DNA of 37,276 nucleotides from a virus. The notes beneath the pieces were generated by a model, which saw only the letters and a list, made by a program, of their open reading frames with translations, did no database searches and was not told the origin of the DNA. Positions within the stretch are counted from its first letter, which is position 1. The number at the start of each line of letters is the position of its first letter. The position numbers were made by a program, and so were the translations under genes. This document shows positions 31,280 to 37,276 of this stretch, piece after piece. Location: the IMG/VR virus record IMGVR_UViG_3300039106_000139, positions 1 through 37,276 of that record; one strand, given 5' to 3'.

Positions 31280-31350
31280 TTATAAATTGTGCATTTTGGC
31301 CGCCAGGCTAATATCACTAGCAAAATGCTAAATATGGAATTGTTTAAGCG

Positions 31351-31419
31351 TGGCAATAGTGCCAATGTTTTATAAATGGCAATAGTGCCAATGTTTTATA
31401 AATGGCAATAGTGCCAATG
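31351..31419. repeat. 26-bp tandem repeat with inner palindrome
   Basis: Two exact 26-base units (31351-31376, 31377-31402) are followed by a 17-base partial unit (31403-31419). Each starts with TGGCAATAGTGCCA, a 5-bp inverted repeat with a 4-base centre, then an AT-rich part. A 10-base partial copy (TGGCAATAGT) lies at 31100-31109. The repeat length and palindrome fit protein-binding iterons rather than CRISPR, because there are no unique spacers. Confidence 0.75.
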
Positions 31420-31609
31420 CAGAAAGCAGATAGCAGCGCGCATGATCTGACTAGCTGGTCGCCTGGCCGCCGTACTGACTGACTGCTCTTTTCTTTGAGC
31501 ATGGGGGGGTAGGGCCTTGCACTGGTCGGTCACGCTGGCGATGGGTTCGTAAACAATTTTTTTTATGCACCAAGTTCTATGCCTTCCCTTTAACCGCCCA
31601 CTAGCAAAA

Positions 31610-31662
31610 AAATTATTTTTTTTTTTAGATTTATTGACAACACGGTTGGATACAATTAGTAT
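31610..31662 (+). promoter_or_regulatory. strong rightward promoter with UP-like element
   Basis: TTGACA (31634-31639), a 17-base spacer and TAGTAT (31657-31662) form a near-consensus sigma-70 promoter. Just upstream are A7 and T11 tracts (31606-31626), resembling an UP element bound by the RNA polymerase alpha subunit. The predicted start (about 31668-31670) falls at the terminase ATG. It should drive the packaging and virion genes. Confidence 0.8.
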
Positions 31663-31669
31663 CACGCGT

Positions 31670-32098
31670 ATGTTCATGAGCCTACCATTCACACCTAGAA
31701 CGCTCCAAGCAACCGAATCACGATTGCAAAAGATATATGACGCTGCAAAGATGGGGTTGAAGAACGATTCACTCGCCCTCGCCGCAGGGATGCTACCTAC
31801 TGAGTACCGACAATTGTGCCAATTTGACCCAGTGGCGGAGATGGCAGCGTTGAAGGGCAAGGCGGATGGTGAGCTTGAGATGTCCACACTACTAATCAAG
31901 GCGGCGAAGGATGGTGACGCTAAGTCTGCCTTAGCCGTATTGCAACACGTACACGGTTGGACAGCCAAGACGGAGATTAGCGTAGACGTGTATCAGAAGA
32001 TTAGTATCACGCAAGCGCTCGCCGATGCACAACAGCGCGTAATCAACGGTGTCAATAATGGGGTCACCATAGAGCACAATGCAACAGCCAGTCTATAG
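31670..32098 (+). CDS. terminase small subunit
   Basis: A 142-residue protein when started at ATG 31670 (a second ATG at 31676 gives 140). The N-terminal half has helix-turn-helix-like helices (TLQATESRLQKIYDAAKMGLKNDSLALAAGM, TEYRQLCQ), the rest is helical with an SALAVLQHVHGWTAK segment, as in small terminases that recognise phage DNA. A farther upstream ATG at 31565 would place the promoter inside the coding region and is unlikely. There is no ribosome site before 31670, which suggests leaderless translation. It overlaps the large subunit by 20 bases. It probably recognises the pac site and starts headful packaging. Confidence 0.75.
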   Translation: MFMSLPFTPRTLQATESRLQKIYDAAKMGLKNDSLALAAGMLPTEYRQLCQFDPVAEMAALKGKADGELEMSTLLIKAAKDGDAKSALAVLQHVHGWTAKTEISVDVYQKISITQALADAQQRVINGVNNGVTIEHNATASL

Positions 32099-33602
32099 TT
32101 CGCAAGAAGAACAGCAACTGATGACGACCTTATGGTCGCCCGCTGTGGCAAACGACCCTGAAGCGTTTGTTCTCTTTGCGTTTCCTTGGGGTCAGACTAA
32201 CACACCACTAGCACACTTCAAGGGGCCGAGAAAATGGCAACGTGAGGTGCTGAGAACAATCAAGAAGCACATAGAGGACAATCAGGGTAAGATTGACTTT
32301 GATACGCTACGAATGGCGGTCAGCTCAGGCCGTGGTATTGGCAAGAGTGCGTTGGTCGGGTGGCTCATATTGTGGATGTTGACGACAAGGATAGGCAGCA
32401 GTGTCATTGTCAGTGCTAACAGTGAAAGTCAACTGAAGTCAGTCACATGGGCGGAGTTAATCAAGTGGTCAGCCATGCTAATCAACTCACACTGGTGGGA
32501 AGTGTCCGCCACTAAGCTGGTGCCAGCCCAATGGGTGTGCGAGCTAGTGGAGCGTGACCTCAAGAAGGGTACGCGGTATTGGGCGGCTGAGGGTAAACTG
32601 TGGTCGGCAGAGAATCCTGACAGTTATGCGGGGGTGCATAATCAGGATGGGATGATGTTGATATTTGATGAATCAAGCGGGATACCTAACCCGATATGGG
32701 AGGTAGGGGCTGGGTTCTTCACGGAGAACACGCCTAATCGGTTTTGGTTAGCGTTCAGCAACCCACGTAGGAACGAAGGGTACTTTTTTGAGTGCTTCAA
32801 CGCCAAACGTGCGTTTTGGAACACGCGGACAGTAGACGCTAGAACGGTGGAGGACACGGACAAAGCGGTGTATGAGCAGATTATTGCAGAGTATGGCGAA
32901 GATTCGTCACAAGCTAAGGTAGAAGTGTATGGTGAATTTCCGTCAGCGGGTGAGGATCAGTTCATTAGTCCTGTATTAGTACAGGATGCGATGGTTAGAC
33001 CGAGATGGAAGGATGTGACAGCCCCAATCGTGATGGGTGTTGACCCAGCGCGAGGAGGTGCGGACAGTACGGTCATCTTGGTGCGACAAGGGCGTGATAT
33101 TGTGGCAATCAAACGGTACTCAGGCGAGGATACGATGGCAATCGTGGGGCGTGTCATTGAGGCGATAGAAGAATTTAAGCCAATAATGACCGTGATAGAC
33201 GAGGGCGGACTAGGCTACGGCATCTTGGACAGGCTAACCGAGCAAAGATACAAGGTGCGCGGGGTAAACTTTGGTAATAAAGCCAAGCAAAGCATCGCGT
33301 TCGGCAATAAGAGGGCTGAGATGTGGAACGACATGAGGAACTGGCTGAAAACAGCGAGTATTCCTGAAGACAGACAGCTAAAAGCGGACTTAATTGGGCC
33401 GATGAAGCGCCCGAACAGCAGTGGCACGATATTCTTAGAGGGTAAGAAAGAAATGCGCTCACGCGGACTGGCCTCACCCGATGCAGCAGACGCGCTGGCA
33501 GTAACTTTTGCGTTTCCTATTGCACATCGCGAATATAATGATAGAATAATACGCAAACCGACCTCAATGGGCGGTGTCAACTCAAGCTGGATGGGTAGCT
33601 AA
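32079..33602 (+). CDS. terminase large subunit
   Basis: A 507-residue packaging motor. Walker A is SSGRGIGKS (82-90), Walker B is LIFDES (D197, E198) and coupling residues follow in SNPRRNEG. The nuclease domain has the three acidic centres D322 (VMGVDPARGG), D374 (VIDEGG) and D468/D471 (SPDAADAL). It cuts concatemeric DNA and translocates it into procapsids with ATP. The start overlaps the small subunit, and its stop overlaps the GroES-like start by one base. Family order and the P22-type virion suggest headful packaging. Confidence 0.95.
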   Translation: MQQPVYSSQEEQQLMTTLWSPAVANDPEAFVLFAFPWGQTNTPLAHFKGPRKWQREVLRTIKKHIEDNQGKIDFDTLRMAVSSGRGIGKSALVGWLILWMLTTRIGSSVIVSANSESQLKSVTWAELIKWSAMLINSHWWEVSATKLVPAQWVCELVERDLKKGTRYWAAEGKLWSAENPDSYAGVHNQDGMMLIFDESSGIPNPIWEVGAGFFTENTPNRFWLAFSNPRRNEGYFFECFNAKRAFWNTRTVDARTVEDTDKAVYEQIIAEYGEDSSQAKVEVYGEFPSAGEDQFISPVLVQDAMVRPRWKDVTAPIVMGVDPARGGADSTVILVRQGRDIVAIKRYSGEDTMAIVGRVIEAIEEFKPIMTVIDEGGLGYGILDRLTEQRYKVRGVNFGNKAKQSIAFGNKRAEMWNDMRNWLKTASIPEDRQLKADLIGPMKRPNSSGTIFLEGKKEMRSRGLASPDAADALAVTFAFPIAHREYNDRIIRKPTSMGGVNSSWMGS

Positions 33603-33871
33603 TGATTAAACCGTTAAGTGATTGCATAGTAGTTGAGCAGGATGTAGAGAAACAAGGGCTAATAATTATGCCTACTGCTAAATTATTTAGTGGTATAGTA
33701 GTTGCTGTTGGCGAAGGTAAACGACTACCGAATGGCACAGTCACCAAAATGGATGTAGAAGTGGGCGACCACATTATGTTCGGTGAGTTTACAGGTCAGA
33801 AAGTGCCGTTTGATGGTAAAGATTACCTGATGATGCGAAATACCGAAGTGATAGGGCTATTAAATGGATAG
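33602..33871 (+). CDS. GroES-like co-chaperonin (Cpn10)
   Basis: An 89-residue Cpn10-type protein. It aligns with host GroES along its length: IKPLSDCIVVEQ at the start, GIVVAVGEGKRLPNG in the core, VEVGDHIMFGEFTGQKV and YLMMRNTEVIGLL at the end. The mobile loop (about residues 12-28) is shorter than in GroES, but the GroEL-contacting hydrophobic tripeptide is kept as IIM (21-23). Phage co-chaperonins such as T4 gp31 modify GroEL for capsid folding; P22-like coats also need GroEL. It sits between terminase and portal with one-base overlaps. It likely supports folding of coat or another large virion protein. Confidence 0.9.
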   Translation: MIKPLSDCIVVEQDVEKQGLIIMPTAKLFSGIVVAVGEGKRLPNGTVTKMDVEVGDHIMFGEFTGQKVPFDGKDYLMMRNTEVIGLLNG

Positions 33872-36056
33872 AATGGTGGGTATTGTAGCTAATGGCGGTA
33901 AGACTAAGGATGACCCAAAAGACATTCTAGCGACTGCCCGTTCTCGCCTAACGATGGCGATTTCTGCATACAGCGAGAGCCGTGAGGATGAACTAGACGA
34001 CCTACGCTTCTCAGCAGGCTCGCCTGACAACCAATGGCAGTGGCCCGCCGATGTTTTAGCCACACGCGGTTCAGTACAAGGGCAAACCATCAACGCCCGC
34101 CCATGTTTGACCATCAACAAGCTCCCACAACACGTACACCAAGTAACAAACGACCAACGACAAAATCGCCCTAGCGGTAAGGTAATCCCTGCCGATGATA
34201 AGGCTGATATTGAGGTGGCAGAAGTATTTGAAGGCATGGTGCGTCACATTGAGTATATCTCAGATGCCGATGTAGCGTATGACACAGCCTGTGACAACCA
34301 AGTCACCTACGGTGAGGGTTACTTCCGTATTCTAACTGAGTATTGTGACGACAATAGCTTTGACCAAGATTTGCGTATTGCCCGTATTCGTAATTCATTC
34401 AGTGTGTACATGGATCCAACCATTCAAGACCCTTGCGGTGGCGATGCTGAGTGGTGTTTCATTACCCAAGACATACTGAAAGAAGATTTTGAGCGTATGT
34501 TCCCTGATGCAGCGCCCATCTCAAGCATACAGCAACAAGGCATTGGCGACCAGTCACTAGCTCAATGGATTGACGAAACGACAGTCCGTATCGCAGAATA
34601 TTTTTACATTTCGCACGAAAAAGAAACATTAAACCTCTATCACGGCAACGTAAGCGCCATGACAGGCTCGCCTGAAGATAAACAGATGCAAATGATGGGT
34701 ATGAAGCCTATTAAAACGCGTGATGTAGACGTTAAGAAGGTGAAATGGCTGAAAATCAACGGTTTTGAGGTATTAGAATCACGCGATTGGGCAGGTAAAT
34801 GGATACCAGTCGTGCGCGTGGTAGGTAACGAATTTGAAGTAGACGGCAGACTATATGTGTCAGGTTTAGTGCGTAATGCTAAAGATGCACAGCGTATGTA
34901 CAACTATTGGGTCAGCCAAGAGGCTGAAATGCTTGCATTAGCGCCTAAAGCACCCTTTATCGGTTACGGCGGTCAGTTTGAGGGCTACGAAACTCAATGG
35001 AAGACAGCCAATACAACTAACTGGCCGTATTTAGAGGTTAACCCTGACGTAACAGACGGTGCAGGCTCAATATTGCCTTTACCACAACGCGCGCAGCCGC
35101 CTATGGCATCAAGCGGACTGTTACAAGCAAAAGCAGGCGCGTCAGACGACATTAAGTCAACGACAGGTCAGTACGACAGCAGTCTAGGTGCAACAAGTAA
35201 TGAACGTAGTGGTAAAGCCATCTTAGCCCGTGAAAAACAAGGCGACACTGGCACATACCATTATGTAGACAACTTATCACGCGCTATCCGTCACTGTACA
35301 CGTCAATTAGTGGACTTAATCCCTAAGATTTACGACACACAACGTATTGCACGCATTATTGGCATTGATGGCACGACTAACTCAGCTAAGATTGACCCGA
35401 CACAAGCCGAGCCAGTTAAGAAAATTGTAGACCAAACAGGTATTGTGATTGAAAAAATCTACAATCCTAGCGTTGGTAAGTATGACGTATGCGTCACGAC
35501 TGGCCCAAGCTACATGACCAAACGTCAAGAATCACTAGACGCTATGAGCCAACTATTGCAAGGCAACCCACAACTATGGGCTGTGGCTGGCGACTTGTTT
35601 ATTAAAAATATGGACTGGCCTGGCGCTCAAGAGATGGCGAAACGCTTTGCTAAAACGATTGATCCTAAATTGCTATCTGAGGATGACGATTCACCTGAAT
35701 TGCAAGCGGCTAAACAGCAAATGGAAGCGATGGGTCAAGAAATGGATCAGATGCACCAAATGTTGCAAAACGTCAGCAAGTCTATTGAAGTTCAAGACGA
35801 AAAACGTAAAGACTTTGAAGCTGAGATTAAAGCCTTTGATGCTCAAACTAAACGCTTGAGCGTAGTGCAAGCAGGCATGACGGAAGAACAAATTAGCGAC
35901 ATAGTCATGGGCACAGTGCATGGAATGATTACGTCAGGCGACCTAGTTGGCGAAATGCCATCACGCGATATGCCTGAAATGCCTGGTAGTGAAATGCCTC
36001 AAGAAGAAATGGAAGCTCCACCACCACAACCACCACAAGGGATGCCACCACAATGA
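33864..36056 (+). CDS. portal protein, P22 gp1-like
   Basis: A 730-residue portal of the P22 type (725 residues in P22). Recognisable segments are ATARSRLTMAISAYSESRED near the N-terminus, RPCLTINKLPQHVHQVTNDQRQNRP, DVAYDTACDNQVTYGEGYFR, EFEVDGRLYVSGLVRNAKD and a long helical C-terminus rich in Gln, Met and Glu (QQMEAMGQEMDQMHQMLQN), the barrel or crown part, ending in a Pro/Met-rich tail. It forms the dodecameric ring through which DNA enters and leaves. It overlaps the GroES-like gene by 8 bases and the next gene by ATGA. The starting ATG lacks a strong ribosome site and probably depends on coupling. Confidence 0.9.
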   Translation: MDRMVGIVANGGKTKDDPKDILATARSRLTMAISAYSESREDELDDLRFSAGSPDNQWQWPADVLATRGSVQGQTINARPCLTINKLPQHVHQVTNDQRQNRPSGKVIPADDKADIEVAEVFEGMVRHIEYISDADVAYDTACDNQVTYGEGYFRILTEYCDDNSFDQDLRIARIRNSFSVYMDPTIQDPCGGDAEWCFITQDILKEDFERMFPDAAPISSIQQQGIGDQSLAQWIDETTVRIAEYFYISHEKETLNLYHGNVSAMTGSPEDKQMQMMGMKPIKTRDVDVKKVKWLKINGFEVLESRDWAGKWIPVVRVVGNEFEVDGRLYVSGLVRNAKDAQRMYNYWVSQEAEMLALAPKAPFIGYGGQFEGYETQWKTANTTNWPYLEVNPDVTDGAGSILPLPQRAQPPMASSGLLQAKAGASDDIKSTTGQYDSSLGATSNERSGKAILAREKQGDTGTYHYVDNLSRAIRHCTRQLVDLIPKIYDTQRIARIIGIDGTTNSAKIDPTQAEPVKKIVDQTGIVIEKIYNPSVGKYDVCVTTGPSYMTKRQESLDAMSQLLQGNPQLWAVAGDLFIKNMDWPGAQEMAKRFAKTIDPKLLSEDDDSPELQAAKQQMEAMGQEMDQMHQMLQNVSKSIEVQDEKRKDFEAEIKAFDAQTKRLSVVQAGMTEEQISDIVMGTVHGMITSGDLVGEMPSRDMPEMPGSEMPQEEMEAPPPQPPQGMPPQ

Positions 36057-36415
36057 AATGCGCTGAATTTGTAGGAACATTATTCTTAGGGCGTGATGTT
36101 GCGCACAGCGTACATCTTAATACGCGTAGCTATGCTAAACACATGGCACTTGGTACATTTTATGATGAAATTATTGACCATGCAGACGCGTTTGCGGAAG
36201 CCTATCAAGGTCGGTACGGTTTGATTGGTGCAATCACTTTATCGTCAGCTAAAAAAACGACTAATATTGTAGAGTTCTTACAAGGTCAGCTAGATGACAT
36301 TGAAGCGTCACGCTATGAAGTGTGCGATAAGACTGACACCTCACTACAACAACTAATTGATAACATTATTGAGCTTTACCTCACAACGCTGTATAAATTA
36401 CGGTTCTTAGCATGA
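36053..36415 (+). CDS. DUF5856-like protein, 120 aa
   Basis: A 120-residue helical protein with FVGTLFLGRDVAHSVHLNT, MALGTFYDEIIDHADAFAEAYQGR and DNIIELYLTTLYKLRFL. This pattern matches a phage family known as DUF5856, whose helices resemble ferritin/Dps-like four-helix bundles; its function is not established. His and Glu residues (H18, H21, E39-like) could suggest a metal site, but I cannot assign it. It is coupled by ATGA to the portal and to the fibre gene. A small virion or assembly protein is likely by location. Confidence 0.7.
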   Translation: MKCAEFVGTLFLGRDVAHSVHLNTRSYAKHMALGTFYDEIIDHADAFAEAYQGRYGLIGAITLSSAKKTTNIVEFLQGQLDDIEASRYEVCDKTDTSLQQLIDNIIELYLTTLYKLRFLA

Positions 36416-37276
36416 CAGTAGTCGTTACCCATTCTACCTCGTCTGACGCTAGTTTTAGTGCTACAGGCGCGTCAGCGTGGGATGCCGAACACGTACTAGC
36501 AGGCGTAGGTACATTAGCAGAACAAAACGCTAATGCAGTAGCCATTACAGGCGGTACAATTAATGGTGCAACTGTAGGCGCGACTACTGCGGCGGCAGTT
36601 ACAGGCACAACGATTACAGCCAGTACAGCCTATAAAGGCACAAATTATGATGCCAATTCCTCAGCAGGCGGTAATTTACGAAATGCTAGTGGAACAGCGT
36701 GTATTCAATGGGGCGCTGGTGGAGGTACTAATGTCACCATAGGTGCAGCCATCAATATGAATGGTGCTAATGCCCATATTGAAATGTCACCGACAGGCAC
36801 AGGGCATGTGACTATCAATCCAACCGCAGTAGGCGACATGGATAACATGGTGATAGGGGCTACAACACCTAAAGCCATAACAGGCACTACGATTACAGCC
36901 ACTACGTTTAGCGGGGCAGGTACAAGCCTAACGGGTACAGCCTCCGCGTTGTCTATTGGCGGTAATGCTGCCACAGCAACTAATGGTGTAGTGACGACAG
37001 GCTCATATTCTAACCCTGCATGGCTACCTTCAGTAGCGCTTACAACAGGTACAATCACTACCGCACCAAGCTCAAGTACAGATATAGTCAATAAGTCCTA
37101 TGCGGATAGTATCGCAGGAGGTGTGAATTTTCATGCGGCGTGCCAATACGCAACTGCGGCGGCTTTACCTGCAAACACCTATAACAATGGTACAGGTGGT
37201 ATAGGCGCGACATTAACAGCTACGTCTAATGGCGCATTGACAGTAGATGGTACAGTTCAAACTGTTGGCAACCGCG
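36412..37276 (+). CDS. tail fibre protein, 5' part (continues at window start)
   Basis: The N-terminal part of the fibre gene that continues at base 1. Starting at ATG 36412 (ATGA overlap with the DUF5856-like gene), it is open to the window end and joins in frame to the 1-1421 part. The N-terminus TVVVTHSTSSDASFSATGAS is followed by repeated ITGGTIN, ITGTTITAT and SGAGTSLTGTA-type strands common in fibre shafts, and a NKSYADSIAGGVNFHAACQY segment, known from many phage fibres, near residue 225. Joined length is about 728 residues. It probably anchors at the neck or tail and contacts the cell. Confidence 0.85.
   Translation, partial: MTVVVTHSTSSDASFSATGASAWDAEHVLAGVGTLAEQNANAVAITGGTINGATVGATTAAAVTGTTITASTAYKGTNYDANSSAGGNLRNASGTACIQWGAGGGTNVTIGAAINMNGANAHIEMSPTGTGHVTINPTAVGDMDNMVIGATTPKAITGTTITATTFSGAGTSLTGTASALSIGGNAATATNGVVTTGSYSNPAWLPSVALTTGTITTAPSSSTDIVNKSYADSIAGGVNFHAACQYATAAALPANTYNNGTGGIGATLTATSNGALTVDGTVQTVGNR
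37178..37276. repeat. terminal overlap, right copy
   Basis: Bases 37179-37276 repeat 2-99 exactly; the first base of the 99-base pair differs (37178 C, 1 A). This marks circularity of the assembly; the fibre gene should be read across it. Confidence 0.9.

Larger units (their letters stand above)
30968..31669. other. non-coding control region, candidate origin
   Basis: About 700 bases with no supported gene between the leftward tiny genes and the terminase. From left to right it holds a leftward promoter with an operator-like palindrome, an AT-rich stretch (31055-31100), dispersed TTTATTGG motifs, a 26-base tandem repeat, a GC-richer block without clear features (31430-31560), a small hairpin TGCTC/GAGCA (31484-31501), and A/T tracts with the rightward promoter. 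AT-rich DNA next to repeats fits an origin of replication. Confidence 0.6.

Noticed and set aside
31351-31419. Tandem repeat as a CRISPR array
   Set aside because: Units are directly adjacent without unique spacers and no cas genes are present; it fits iterons.
31565-31669. Longer terminase small subunit starting at ATG 31565
   Set aside because: The promoter and T-tracts would be coding and the extra N-terminus is a low-complexity Phe/Leu run; the family-like part starts near 31670.
31396-31968. Minus-strand frame of 190 codons opposite the terminase small subunit
   Set aside because: It is antisense to a well supported gene, crosses the repeats and promoter, and has no recognisable domain.
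1-37276. Diversity-generating retroelement or lysogeny module
   Set aside because: No reverse transcriptase, variable/template repeat pair, integrase, repressor or attachment site was found.

Overview
This window is one essentially complete, circularly assembled genome of a tailed phage. Bases 2-99 repeat exactly at 37179-37276, and a single tail-fibre gene runs across that junction in frame. The unit genome is therefore about 37,178 bp and the window ends are an arbitrary cut, not a biological end. The virion genes (portal, coat of the P22 gp5 type, gp4-like and gp10-like connector proteins, tailspike, three ejection-type proteins) indicate a short-tailed, P22-like virion (podovirus, Caudoviricetes). 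I see no integrase, repressor, excisionase, tRNA gene or phage RNA polymerase, so a lytic life style using host sigma-70 promoters is the simplest reading. The host is not shown by the sequence; a moderate-GC Gram-negative bacterium is plausible.

Layout. (1) Virion and lysis genes on the + strand run from about 31,670 through the contig junction to 19,122: terminase small and large subunits, a GroES-like co-chaperonin, portal, a DUF5856-like protein, tail fibre, small proteins, scaffold, coat, a SAM methyltransferase and glycosyltransferase pair, gp4-like and gp10-like connectors, a repeat-rich fibre, a pectate-lyase-fold tailspike, three ejection proteins, two membrane proteins of holin type and a GH24 endolysin. 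(2) A tightly overlapped minus-strand operon (22,605 down to 19,078) carries a VRR-NUC nuclease, a DNA methyltransferase, an SNF2-type helicase and five small proteins. (3) Divergent from it, a + strand replication operon (22,712-29,287) carries a Cas4/RecB-like nuclease (DUF2800), a probable ssDNA-binding-type protein, a family A DNA polymerase, an HNH-AP2 homing endonuclease and a primase-helicase. (4) A second minus-strand cluster (30,967 down to 29,381) carries two tiny membrane proteins, a very acidic protein, a miniature DnaN-like sliding clamp and a coiled-coil protein. (5) About 700 bp of AT-rich non-coding DNA (30,968-31,669) holds promoters, an operator-like palindrome, dispersed and tandem repeats, and is the best candidate for the replication origin and control region.

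How the parts work together. Replication probably uses the phage's own primase-helicase, Pol A, clamp and nucleases. The two replication-related units (22.7 kb + strand and 30.3 kb - strand) share an identical 13-base leader element at the same distance from the start codon, suggesting co-regulation. Packaging and virion genes are likely driven by a strong promoter directly in front of the terminase small subunit, whose start codon lies at the predicted transcription start. The GroES-like protein between terminase and portal probably adapts the host chaperonin for folding of the P22-type coat or another virion protein.

The points I would look at first are the miniature clamp, the GroES-like gene, the shared leader element, the repeat-rich control region, the probable leaderless terminase transcript, and the methyltransferase-glycosyltransferase pair inside the head-tail genes.
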